NCBI GenBank assembly: GCA_039024315.1
Contig: JBCCQN010000250.1
Location: 1 to 10,990, forward strand
DNA from: JBCAWW01 sp039024315
GTDB taxonomy: Bacteria; Bacteroidota; Bacteroidia; J057
Direction of reading: 5' to 3'
DNA length: 10,990 nt
Part shown: one piece after another, positions 1-7,159 of the stretch
How the letters are laid out: the number at the start of each line of letters is the position of its first letter
Position numbering within the stretch: position 1 is the stretch's first letter
Program-made: the position numbers and the translations under genes
The notes under the pieces: model-generated
Databases searched by the model: none
What the model was told of the DNA's origin: nothing
Seen by the model: the letters and a program-made list of their open reading frames with translations, nothing else

Positions 1-284
1 TGCTTTTTGTCTGCGGTAAAGTTCCACAAACAAATCGAACCAATCATCTTTGGGTCCTCCTTGAGGCAGATACTCCAGTACAGGATGGCTTCATTTTCGA
101 TATCCTGATCCCGCAGACGAATGAATTCCTCCGCCTCCGCCAAGGTTTTGGGCGAAGGGCGCTTGACCAGCGCGTTTACCGCAGGGTCAGACCGCAGAAA
201 AAAGACCGCTTCAGCGTCTGAGAGAAGCGTTCGGCGCAGCTGCAGCCGCTTGGTACTTAGCTCTGGAAAAGGATGAAAGGGCAT
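1..284 (-). CDS. GNAT family N-acetyltransferase (RimJ/RimL-like), N-terminal part only
   Basis: I read this frame directly: an ATG at 284 (minus strand) opens 94 codons without a stop and runs off the left edge, so the C-terminal half is missing. The start of the product reads PELSTKRLQLRR, then LLSDAEAVFFLRSDPAVN, then an AEEFI helix, and later YWSICLKED and MIGSICLWN. This is the usual N-terminal layout of Acetyltransf_3 (RimJ/RimL-type) GNAT enzymes: a T.RL.LR strand, an acidic helix, then the strand pair before the acetyl-CoA site. Such enzymes move an acetyl group from acetyl-CoA to an amine, such as a ribosomal-protein N-terminus, an antibiotic or a small metabolite; the substrate cannot be told from this fragment. 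The acetyl-CoA pyrophosphate loop (Q/RxxGxG/A) lies outside the window. The gene is convergent with nothing and reads away from the nuoF terminator. The family call is fairly firm and the specific function open. Confidence 0.8.
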   Translation of the reverse strand, partial: MPFHPFPELSTKRLQLRRTLLSDAEAVFFLRSDPAVNALVKRPSPKTLAEAEEFIRLRDQDIENEAILYWSICLKEDPKMIGSICLWNFTADKK

Positions 285-369
285 GGGGTGGGTTTAGCCT
301 TATACTGGTTGAGAGTGACAATAAAGCGAGCTTGGGAAAATCTTCAAAGGATGTTTCCAATTCTATCTA

Positions 370-451
370 CCGCTGCGCGGAACGCTTGGCATGCGCGATG
401 ATGGTAGGTACGGCATGCATGCCGTACCCAAAGACAAGCGTTCTGCGCAGC
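370..451. repeat. REP-like inverted-repeat element, copy 1
   Basis: An intergenic structure between nuoF and the GNAT gene. The outer arms are GCTGCGCGGAACGCT (372-386) and its reverse complement with one mismatch (437-451). Between them, 407-428 is a perfect 22-base palindrome centred on GCATGCATGC. Copies 2 and 3 lie at 6988-7063 and 8029-8084. The first 18 bases (370-387) are identical to 8029-8046 in copy 3. The layout of short arms around a central palindrome resembles REP/BIME elements, which in other bacteria are moved by REP-associated tyrosine transposases (RAYT). No such transposase is in the window, so mobility is inference. Confidence 0.75.
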
Positions 452-457
452 AGCCAC

Positions 458-488
458 AAAAAAAGAGGCACGCAAACTCGTACCTCTT
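458..488 (-). terminator. Rho-independent terminator of nuoF
   Basis: Read on the minus strand, 22 bases after the nuoF stop: the stem AAGAGGTACG pairs with CGTGCCTCTT around a 6-base loop (AGTTTG), with one G-T wobble, and runs into a tract of seven T (complement of the A run at 458-464). This is the classical intrinsic-terminator layout and marks the end of the minus-strand operon. The mirror A-tract on the other side is weak, so it probably acts mainly in this direction. Confidence 0.8.
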
Positions 489-509
489 CAAAAAATATAT
501 TTTCAAAAA

Positions 510-1799
510 TTAAGCCGTGGCGTAAACGCCTTTACGGGTAATTTTAGCTTCAAAATCAGCACGGAAGCGTTGGATCGTATTACGGACCGGCCATGCAGCA
601 GCGTCAGCAAGGGCACATACAGTGCGACCTTCCATAGTGTCACATAGCTCTAGTAGGGTATCCAAATCACGCATTTCACCCTCTCCACGATCGATCTTCT
701 TGAGCATCTTGACAAACCAGCCAGTACCTTCACGACAAGGAGTACACTGACCACAAGACTCGTGATCGTAGAAGTAAGAGACACGGATCAAAAACTTAAC
801 GATATCTGTGTCTTCATCGAGAATACACATACCACCGGTTCCGACAAAAGTACCCACCGTGCGCAGAGAGTCTGCGTCCATGGTAATGCCTTCAATCATT
901 TCCGCGGTCAAAATCGGTACGGAAGATCCTCCTGGCACAACCGCCTTGAGTTTCTTGCCACCTCTGATACCACCTGCTACTTTGTAGATGAGGTCAGAGA
1001 TCAACATACCAGAAGGATACTCATACATACCCGGGCGATTGACGTGTCCGGCGATACCGTACAGCATCGGGCCAGGGAAGGTAGCGCAACCAATTTTGCT
1101 ATACCAATCAGCGCCGTTTTGCATTACTAGCTTGACGTGCGCGAGGGTTTCAATATTGTTGATGGTGGTAGGCTTGCCCCATAGTCCGTACTGAGCGGGG
1201 AATGGGGGCTTAGAACGTGGATATGCACGCTTGCCTTCCAATGACTCCATGAGAGAAGTCTCTTCGCCACAAATGTAGGCACCGGCCCCTTTGTGAACGT
1301 AGAAGTGAATGCTAATGCCTGTACCCATGATATTATCACCAGCGTAGCCTTTGGCGTATGCTTGGTCAACAGCTTCCTGCATCATGTCAATCCAGTCTGC
1401 ATACTCACCACGGATGTAGCAATAAGCCGCATCCATTTCCATGGCATAACAAGCAATCAAAGCCCCCTCAATGAAGAGATGAGGATTGTATTCAAAAATT
1501 CGACGGTCTTTGTGCGTACCTGGCTCTGATTCATCTCCATTACAGGCGAGGTAACGAGGTACCCCTTCTTGCTTAGGAGGCATGAAAGACCATTTCAAAC
1601 CCGCATTAAAGCCTGCCCCACCGCGTCCACGGATATTGGCTTTTTTGACTTCTTCAACGACAGATTTTCGGTCCCATTTCTTATCAGTTAGGACTTGCCG
1701 TAGGGTTTCGTAACCGTTGTATTCCTTTTCATAAACTGCGATATCGTGCAGATTAGGAATATCAGGTATAATTAACTTCTGATAATTTTTCCAATCCAT
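510..1799 (-). CDS. nuoF: NADH-quinone oxidoreductase subunit F (NuoF), NADH- and FMN-binding, 4Fe-4S
   Basis: The 51-kDa subunit of respiratory complex I. It oxidises NADH, passes electrons through FMN to an iron-sulfur cluster (N3), and sits at the tip of the cytoplasmic arm. The 429 residues match the family's usual length. Visible signatures, in order: GRGGAGFNAGLKW (58-70) and ACNGDESEPGTHKDR (85-99) of the FMN pocket; GAGAYICGEETSLMESLEG (171-189) of the NADH site; the SLBB/ubiquitin-like part around 240-330; and the C-terminal 4Fe-4S ligands in SCGQCTPC (Cys349, 352, 355) plus Cys395 in TVCALAD. All cofactor residues are present, so it should be functional. The start is ATG at 1799, 93 bases after lspA. 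No nuoE or nuoG lies beside it: upstream is lspA and downstream only a terminator and a repeat. It may be read through from the ileS operon or have its own promoter, which I could not identify. Confidence 0.97.
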   Translation of the reverse strand: MDWKNYQKLIIPDIPNLHDIAVYEKEYNGYETLRQVLTDKKWDRKSVVEEVKKANIRGRGGAGFNAGLKWSFMPPKQEGVPRYLACNGDESEPGTHKDRRIFEYNPHLFIEGALIACYAMEMDAAYCYIRGEYADWIDMMQEAVDQAYAKGYAGDNIMGTGISIHFYVHKGAGAYICGEETSLMESLEGKRAYPRSKPPFPAQYGLWGKPTTINNIETLAHVKLVMQNGADWYSKIGCATFPGPMLYGIAGHVNRPGMYEYPSGMLISDLIYKVAGGIRGGKKLKAVVPGGSSVPILTAEMIEGITMDADSLRTVGTFVGTGGMCILDEDTDIVKFLIRVSYFYDHESCGQCTPCREGTGWFVKMLKKIDRGEGEMRDLDTLLELCDTMEGRTVCALADAAAWPVRNTIQRFRADFEAKITRKGVYATA

Positions 1800-1849
1800 G
1801 GAAATCTAGCTTTCGAATTGAGTTTGAAGTTAGGCAATTTTATCGATAG

Positions 1850-1869
1850 GACAACCGATATATGTTGTC
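1850..1869. other. Short hairpin between lspA and nuoF
   Basis: GACAAC (1850-1855) and GTTGTC (1864-1869) form a 6-base-pair stem with an 8-base A/T-rich loop in the 93-base gap. On the plus strand it is followed by TTTT, but both flanking genes read on the minus strand, where no T run follows. It is therefore not a convincing terminator for lspA. It could be an mRNA processing or stabilising hairpin, or chance. Confidence 0.25.
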
Positions 1870-1892
1870 TTTTGTTGAGTAAAGCTGCCTAT

Positions 1893-2636
1893 TTATTCTG
1901 TTTTTGCGCTAGCGTCAACCTCATTTTGAGGTAACTCCCAATTGGCGCTTTCTGCTTTGGTATCCTTATCCTCTTTGGGAGAAGGCTTAGTAGGGGTAGC
2001 TCCAGTCGCACTCGTGATAGTTTCTGCTTGGCGAGCTTCCTCATCCATCTTAAAAAAGCGACCTTGAAAAAACAGAATTGCCACTATACCGATAGAAATA
2101 GCAGCGTCCGCAACATTGAAAATCGGCCAAAGAGAGGTGTAAGATCCCCCAAAAAGAGGCACCCATTCAGCGACAGTTCCTTCCCAGATATCGAGATAGA
2201 GAAAGTCCACTACTCTCCCGTGAAAAAGCCCTCCAGCGTAGTTGTTGATATCCGAGAACCACATTCCGTAAAAGGTGCGGTCAATTATATTACCCAAGGC
2301 ACCGCCAAAAATCAAGGCCACAAACCAAGGCAAGGGAGAACGATGACTCGCCAGTCGATAGACGACTACGCCAATCACTACCACCGCGCCAATAGAAAAA
2401 AGAGAGAGAATCAATTTGCCCGTTTCATCGGACATATTTCCGCCCAAAGAGTTGACGATTTTGGATACAGTGAGGCCAAAGGCGGCCCCTTTGTTTTCGA
2501 TAAACTGAATTTTGAAAAAATCACCGATCACGGAAACCGCTTCTCGGTACTCAAAGTTCAGCTTGATATACAATTTGGTGAGTTGATCCAGCAGTACTAC
2601 TGCGAATGCAATCAAAAAATACTTTCTCGCCTTCAA
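1893..2636 (-). CDS. lspA: Lipoprotein signal peptidase (signal peptidase II, LspA)
   Basis: An inner-membrane aspartyl protease that removes the signal peptide of prolipoproteins just before the lipidated cysteine. Visible: a first membrane segment at about 5-24; the conserved ENKGAAFG (47-54); a second membrane segment at about 76-94; GGALGNIIDR with the catalytic Asp119; GRVVDFLYLD (140-149); and FNVADAAISIG with the second catalytic Asp177, followed by the last membrane segment to about 190. The product is 247 residues against about 160-170 in E. coli. The extra length is an enlarged loop between the catalytic aspartates and a polar tail of about 50 residues (198-247) rich in Thr, Ala, Lys, Glu and Pro, predicted cytoplasmic. 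The start is a TTG at 2636. No in-frame ATG precedes it before an upstream stop, and the next Met (68) lies past the first membrane segment. It begins 31 bases after the TraR/DksA gene, consistent with co-transcription. Confidence 0.95.
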   Translation of the reverse strand: MKARKYFLIAFAVVLLDQLTKLYIKLNFEYREAVSVIGDFFKIQFIENKGAAFGLTVSKIVNSLGGNMSDETGKLILSLFSIGAVVVIGVVVYRLASHRSPLPWFVALIFGGALGNIIDRTFYGMWFSDINNYAGGLFHGRVVDFLYLDIWEGTVAEWVPLFGGSYTSLWPIFNVADAAISIGIVAILFFQGRFFKMDEEARQAETITSATGATPTKPSPKEDKDTKAESANWELPQNEVDASAKTE

Positions 2637-2667
2637 AGCCTGTAGGGTAAATTCGGGTTCTGGTTGG

Positions 2668-3054
2668 TTATCGTTTGGCCTGGGTACGATTCATTTTCGC
2701 AGCCACAGTGGTCGTAGCATGAGGTACCACACGTAAACGATCCGCAGGGATACGATCTCCGCTAATACGGCAAATACCATAGCTACCATTTTCGATACGA
2801 ATCAGGGCTTTTTCAAGTTTATCACTGAATTTTTCCTGACGCGCCATCAAGATTTCTACTTGCTCCTTTTCGCGGCTTTCGTTGCCATACTCCGTAAAGT
2901 TGAGGCTATCCGCAGAGCTGCCACCTAACTCCTTCAAAGAAGTCGCTAGACGTTTATATTCATTTTGAGACTCTTCGAGTTTCTTTTGGATAATCACCTT
3001 AAACTCGGCGAGCTCTTTTTTAGAGTAGAACTGTTTTTCTTTGTTACTTTCCAT
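2668..3054 (-). CDS. TraR/DksA family transcriptional regulator (zinc ligands mostly lost)
   Basis: A 128-residue protein of the DksA/TraR type, which binds in the secondary channel of RNA polymerase and tunes initiation, often together with ppGpp. The N-terminal half is strongly helical and charged (about 10-40 and 60-90), as expected of the coiled coil. The C-terminal part contains YGICRISGDRIPADRLRVVPHAT (split here: YGICRISGD at 92-100, then RIPADRLRVVPHAT at 101-114), the family hallmark around the zinc-finger fold. Only one cysteine remains (Cys95) of the four in E. coli DksA, and the acidic DxxDxA tip motif is not present; EYGNES (55-60) lies where it would be expected. Single-cysteine versions are common in Bacteroidota, so this is probably a normal lineage form rather than a decayed gene. 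It lies 75 bases after ileS and 31 before lspA. This gene order recurs in Bacteroidota. Confidence 0.9.
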   Translation of the reverse strand: MESNKEKQFYSKKELAEFKVIIQKKLEESQNEYKRLATSLKELGGSSADSLNFTEYGNESREKEQVEILMARQEKFSDKLEKALIRIENGSYGICRISGDRIPADRLRVVPHATTTVAAKMNRTQAKR

Positions 3055-3129
3055 ACAATGTGTCCATTTAAGTTTAGGTCAAAGTGAGGAAACGAGAACT
3101 TACAATAGTAGTGTATTAGTGTTATTAGT

Positions 3130-6100
3130 TTAGATCCGCGCAAGCGAAATCTTTCCAGTAGTGCCATTGATATCAATCTCTTCGCCCTCTGATATCTCAG
3201 CTAACGCGAGACTTTCCCCTAGGGTTTCCTTGCAGATATAGTCTGCATATGCATTAACTGCATTGTCCCAAGCAGCCGAAGAAATCTTGATGTTGATGCG
3301 ATCCGTAACTTCAAAGCCGTTGTTTTTGCGGAGATTTTGGATTCGATTGACAAATTCTCGCGCGATGCCTTCTTGCTCCAAAGCTTCGGTCAGGGTAACA
3401 TCCAAGGCCACCGTAAATACCCCATCAGAGGCAACTGACCAGCCCGGAATATCTTCGCTCAATATTTCAACATCCGCTAATTCGATCTCAAACCCACCAT
3501 TGGAAAGACTAAGCTCAAATTTCCCTTCTTTCTCCAATGATTTGATATCTTCCTGGCTAAACTTAGCTAAAGCAGGGCCGATCTCTTTGATCAGCGGTCC
3601 TACCTTTGGCCCCAAAGCGCGGAAGTTTGGCTTAATTTTCTTAACCAGGATCGAATTATCCTCCCGAATATACTCAATTTCTTGAATATTTACTTCTTTA
3701 GAGATGATATTTTTTACATTGTCGAATTGTCCAGCTAATTGAGTATCCATGATTGCAACCATTGCCTTGGCAAGCGGTTGGCGGACTTTCATCTTCTCTT
3801 TACGACGGATACTGAGGATCAAAGAGGTAACTTTCTGAGCCATATCCATCCGAGCCTCAGCCGTTTTGTCGATCAAGTCGGTATTAGCCTTCGGATAACG
3901 TTCAACATGTACGCTCGCAAGCTTTTTACCTCCTGTTAAATCACGATATAGCTTCTCCGCAAAGAAAGGAGCGAAAGGGCTCATCAAGACAGAAACCGTC
4001 TCTAAACACTCATAAAGCGTATCAAAGACCTTCGCATCCCCATCCCAAAAGCTGCGGCGACTGAGTCGAACGAACCAGTTTGAAAGCTGCTCATTGACAA
4101 AATAGTCTATCGCTCTCACGGCCCGAGTCGGATCATAATCATCCATATACTCAGCCACGTCTTGGATCAGAGAGTTCTTGACGGACAAGATCCACTGATC
4201 TAGTTCTGAGCGTGATTTGGGATCGCTAGCTTCGCCATATTCATAGCCTGCAATGTTGGCGTAAAGCGCAAAGAAGTTGTAAGTATTGAACAAAGTGCCA
4301 AAATACTTACGCTGCACCTCCTGCACCCCTTTGAGGTCAAAACGTAGGTTTTCCCATGGCGGGGAGTTGGCGATCATATACCAACGGGTCGCATCAGCCC
4401 CATAAGTGGAGATCGTAGAGAAGGGATCTACTACATTACCGATGCGCTTAGACATCTTACGACCGTCCTTATCAAGTAAGAGACCGGTTGAGATGACGTT
4501 TTTAAAGGCAACGCTATCTTCTAGCATTACCGCTATGGCATGGAGGGTAAAGAACCAACCACGAGTCTGGTCAACCCCTTCTGAAATAAAGTCAGCGGGG
4601 AAGGCAGATTTGAATTCGTCTTGATTTTCGAAGGGGTAGTGCCACTGGGCAAAAGGCATAGAACCCGAATCAAACCAAACATCAATCAGATCGGTCTCGC
4701 GGGTCATCGGCTTACCACTTTCGCTGACGAGGGTAAGATCATCGACACCTGGCTTGTGTAGATCTAGTTCTGCGAAGAACGCATCCATCCTTGCCTGTGG
4801 CATGACACCCGCGGCTACGGCCTTTTCGGCCTCGGTCCGTAGTTCGGCGACTGAGCCGATGCACTTACGCTCCTGCTTGTCCTCAGTGGACCATACCGGC
4901 AAAGGCACACCCCAATAGCGAGAACGAGAGAGGTTCCAGTCAACGAGATTTTCTAGCCAATTGCCAAAACGACCAGTACCAGTCGAAGCAGGCTTCCAGT
5001 TGATAGTTTTATTGAGCTCGATCAAGCGGTCTTTGGCCGCAGTGGTACGGATAAACCAGCTATCGAGTGGATAATAAAGCACCGGACGATCCGTACGCCA
5101 GCAATGTGGGTAGCTGTGCTCGTACTTGCGCACGTCAAAGGCCTTATTTTCGGTCTTTAGTTTGATGGCGATATCTACATCAACGCTGCGATCTTCTATT
5201 TGACCGTAGTCCTTGACATAGCGTCCCGCGAAGTCCGTAACCTCCTTAGTAAAGCGGCCTTGGCGATCCACCAAGGGGCCCATACTGCCATCCTCATAAG
5301 GCACCAAGAGGGCCGGGATATTGTTTTGAGAGGCGACGATAAAGTCATCCGAACCAAAAGTAGGCGCGATATGCACGATACCGGTACCGTCTTCGGTAGA
5401 AACAAAATCCCCCACGATCACGCGGAAAGGATCTCCTTCTGGCGTGACATAATCCATTAGTTGCTCATAGCGCGTACCGGCAAGTTCGCTGCCTTTGTGC
5501 TTGCTGAGCACTTCAAATGGGATTTGCTTATCCCCTTCCTGATAGTCTGCTAATTTGAGCTCAGCATTCTTTTCAGGGAAATAATAGTTCAAGCGTTCCT
5601 CAGCGAGGACCACTGTCTGGGGCTTGAAAGTATAAGGATTGAAAGTTCTAACTTTGAGGTAAGTAATGTTCTTACCGACGGCCAGAGCGGTATTGCTAGG
5701 CAGGGTCCATGGGGTGGTCGTCCAGGCGAGAAAGTACTCGTCTGTGCTTCCCTCTACGAGGAACTGTGCCACCATGGAGGTATCCTTGATGTCTTTGTAG
5801 GTGCCAGGCATATTGAGCTCGTGAGAACTCAGTCCGGTACCGGCCGCTGGAGAATAAGGCTGGATGGTAAAGCCCTTGTAAATGAGGTCTTTGTCCCAAA
5901 GTCGCTTGAGAAGATTCCATACAGACTCGATGTAATTGTTCTCAAAAGTGACGTAGGGATTATCCAAGTCAACCCAATAACCCATTTTGCGGGTGAGGTC
6001 GTCCCAAAGATCTTTGTACATCAAGACATCCTTGCGGCATTCGGCGTTGTACTCTTTGATAGAAATGGTTTTGCCGATGTCTTCTTTGGTAATGCCGAGT

Positions 6101-6402
6101 CGCTTTTCGACTTTTAGTTCGACGGGAAGGCCGTGCGTATCCCAGCCGCCTTTACGTTTGACCTGATAGCCTTGAAGTGTCTTATAGCGACAAACCAAGT
6201 CTTTAATAGTACGGGCAATCACGTGGTGAATCCCCGGCTTACCGTTCGCCGAAGGCGGCCCCTCATAAAAGGTGAAAGTAGGCTGGCCTTCACGCGAACT
6301 AACGCTTTGCTTGAAGGTATCTTCTTTTTCCCACCATTGCAGGACTTCCTGATCTATGGCTGGCAAAGAGAGCTTGTCGTACTGCTTGTACGGTTTGGAC
6401 AT
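3130..6402 (-). CDS. ileS: Isoleucine--tRNA ligase, eukaryote-like (IleRS2) type with GIHH signature
   Basis: Charges tRNA-Ile with isoleucine in the cytoplasm and hydrolyses mischarged valine. The product is 1090 residues, close to the long eukaryote-like type. In order: the class I signature region GPPSANGKPGIHH (48-60), where the usual HxGH reads Gly57-Ile-His-His60; GGWDTHGLPVE (85-95); the CP1 editing domain with TTTPWTLPSN (228-237) and GTGIVHIAPTFGSDDF (339-354), including the conserved acidic editing residue; WNLSRSRYWGVPLP (489-502); DVWFDSGS (574-581); KMSKR (649-653); then the anticodon-binding helices and a long C-terminal extension without the CxxC zinc finger of the E. coli-type enzyme. 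QPYSPAAGTGLSSHELN after CP1 entry also fits the IleRS2 type. The ATG at 6402 lies about 30 bases after a Bacteroidota-type -7 box. It is the first gene of the minus-strand operon. Confidence 0.97.
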   Translation of the reverse strand: MSKPYKQYDKLSLPAIDQEVLQWWEKEDTFKQSVSSREGQPTFTFYEGPPSANGKPGIHHVIARTIKDLVCRYKTLQGYQVKRKGGWDTHGLPVELKVEKRLGITKEDIGKTISIKEYNAECRKDVLMYKDLWDDLTRKMGYWVDLDNPYVTFENNYIESVWNLLKRLWDKDLIYKGFTIQPYSPAAGTGLSSHELNMPGTYKDIKDTSMVAQFLVEGSTDEYFLAWTTTPWTLPSNTALAVGKNITYLKVRTFNPYTFKPQTVVLAEERLNYYFPEKNAELKLADYQEGDKQIPFEVLSKHKGSELAGTRYEQLMDYVTPEGDPFRVIVGDFVSTEDGTGIVHIAPTFGSDDFIVASQNNIPALLVPYEDGSMGPLVDRQGRFTKEVTDFAGRYVKDYGQIEDRSVDVDIAIKLKTENKAFDVRKYEHSYPHCWRTDRPVLYYPLDSWFIRTTAAKDRLIELNKTINWKPASTGTGRFGNWLENLVDWNLSRSRYWGVPLPVWSTEDKQERKCIGSVAELRTEAEKAVAAGVMPQARMDAFFAELDLHKPGVDDLTLVSESGKPMTRETDLIDVWFDSGSMPFAQWHYPFENQDEFKSAFPADFISEGVDQTRGWFFTLHAIAVMLEDSVAFKNVISTGLLLDKDGRKMSKRIGNVVDPFSTISTYGADATRWYMIANSPPWENLRFDLKGVQEVQRKYFGTLFNTYNFFALYANIAGYEYGEASDPKSRSELDQWILSVKNSLIQDVAEYMDDYDPTRAVRAIDYFVNEQLSNWFVRLSRRSFWDGDAKVFDTLYECLETVSVLMSPFAPFFAEKLYRDLTGGKKLASVHVERYPKANTDLIDKTAEARMDMAQKVTSLILSIRRKEKMKVRQPLAKAMVAIMDTQLAGQFDNVKNIISKEVNIQEIEYIREDNSILVKKIKPNFRALGPKVGPLIKEIGPALAKFSQEDIKSLEKEGKFELSLSNGGFEIELADVEILSEDIPGWSVASDGVFTVALDVTLTEALEQEGIAREFVNRIQNLRKNNGFEVTDRINIKISSAAWDNAVNAYADYICKETLGESLALAEISEGEEIDINGTTGKISLARI

Positions 6403-6432
6403 GTGATTGCGACCGATTTAAAAATGAGAGTG

Positions 6433-6440
6433 CAAATATA
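6433..6440 (-). promoter_or_regulatory. Bacteroidota-type -7 promoter element for ileS
   Basis: On the minus strand this reads TATATTTG, an exact match to the Bacteroidota -7 consensus TAnnTTTG, about 30 bases before the ileS start codon. I see no clear TTG at the -33 position, so the assignment rests on the -7 match, the spacing and the A/T-rich divergent region. It is likely the promoter for ileS and the genes after it. Confidence 0.5.
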
Positions 6441-6487
6441 ATAAATGATGCGCTAAACTTTATTCCATACTAAACTAAATATCATTG

Positions 6488-6961
6488 ATGATGAAGCATT
6501 TGACGCTAACGTCTTTACTGCTGAGCCTAATCCTGCTCAGTAGCTGCACTGCCAGCAAACAATTACGGGCACACCGGACCGAATTGGACCGACTCGCCAA
6601 TGTAGAAACGGACTCACAAAAGAAGTTCGATGGCTTTGCTACGGTCGTAGCGACCGCCTTGGATGAAGCCACCAATTTTGAGAGCCCGATCCGTACCGTG
6701 CGCTATTTGCAGCGTTTTACCAAGAAAAATCAGGACGAAATCGTACTACTTACCGATCAATTGGAGGAATACCTAAAATCGCTCAATAGCGCACAGAGAA
6801 TGGCACTCGTCGGTCGTAGCCTGACCAAGCCTTATGGTCGTAAACTGGCTCGGCTGATTCCTAAGATCAATAAAATGGTCGAAAATGGAGATTTTGAGTT
6901 GGGGCCGCTGGAGCGAACCCTAGGGCTTTTTGCACTGAAGCAGGCGGTCAAACGTAGATAG
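6488..6961 (+). CDS. Small predicted lipoprotein of unknown function
   Basis: About 157 residues, divergent from ileS. The N-terminus has a lysine-histidine pair, a leucine-rich hydrophobic stretch and a lipobox, LSSC, so the mature protein should begin at the cysteine (residue 19 or 20) and be lipid-anchored after LspA cleavage. The mature part is highly charged and predicted largely helical. Segments include KQLRAHRTELDRLANVE, a middle part with many Asp, Glu, Lys and Gln residues, and a basic C-terminus ending in KRR. I recognise no domain. The possible starts TTG (6485), ATG (6488) and ATG (6491) follow one another in frame; either ATG gives a normal signal peptide. No obvious -7 box was found for it. 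It ends just before repeat copy 2, which separates it from the esterase, so it is probably transcribed alone. Confidence 0.8.
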   Translation: MMKHLTLTSLLLSLILLSSCTASKQLRAHRTELDRLANVETDSQKKFDGFATVVATALDEATNFESPIRTVRYLQRFTKKNQDEIVLLTDQLEEYLKSLNSAQRMALVGRSLTKPYGRKLARLIPKINKMVENGDFELGPLERTLGLFALKQAVKRR

Positions 6962-6987
6962 CTTTTAGCAGACTCAGAGTGAGGATA

Positions 6988-7063
6988 GCTGCTTCGCAGA
7001 ACGCTCATCTCTTGGATGCGGCATGCATGCCGCACCACAAAAACAAGCGTTCCGCGCAGCGCT
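6988..7063. repeat. REP-like inverted-repeat element, copy 2
   Basis: Between the lipoprotein and esterase genes. The left arm is GCTTCGCAGAACGCT (6991-7005) and the right arm AGCGTTCCGCGCAGC (7046-7060); the arms pair with two mismatches. The right arm is the exact reverse complement of the left arms of copies 1 and 3. The centre is an 18-base perfect palindrome (7017-7034) again built on GGCATGCATGCC. The bases between palindrome and right arm also resemble copy 1 (ACC, A-rich, ACAAGCG), so the two elements are related over their right halves and not only in the arms. Confidence 0.75.
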
Positions 7064-7159
7064 AAGCCTTAACATCCTCCCAATGCGCAGTCGAGATCGA
7101 AATGCAGAGTAGTTGGAATTATCCCAAATTCACCAGAAATTCCTTAAAACAATATCCCT

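Noticed and set aside
285..350. Possible promoter for the GNAT gene (TTATTG and TATAAGG on the minus strand)
   Set aside because: Neither the spacing nor the -7 sequence fits the Bacteroidota or the sigma-70 pattern well enough to call.
370..451. Repeat copy 1 as a CRISPR repeat or attachment site
   Set aside because: There is no regular array with unique spacers and no integrase or cas gene; the other copies are kilobases away in separate gene gaps.
332..541. Plus-strand open frame over the region downstream of nuoF
   Set aside because: It runs through repeat copy 1 and the nuoF terminator and ends inside nuoF on the opposite strand; the product is basic and featureless.
2028..2645. Long plus-strand open frame (about 205 codons) antisense to lspA
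   Set aside because: It lies wholly over lspA and the gap beside it, and the product has no recognisable domain and a composition typical of a shadow frame, whereas lspA has both catalytic aspartate motifs.
3055..3129. Possible internal promoter before the TraR/DksA gene (TCACTTTG on the minus strand)
   Set aside because: It differs from the TAnnTTTG consensus at one position and lacks a well-spaced -33 element; short spacing to ileS is explained by co-transcription.
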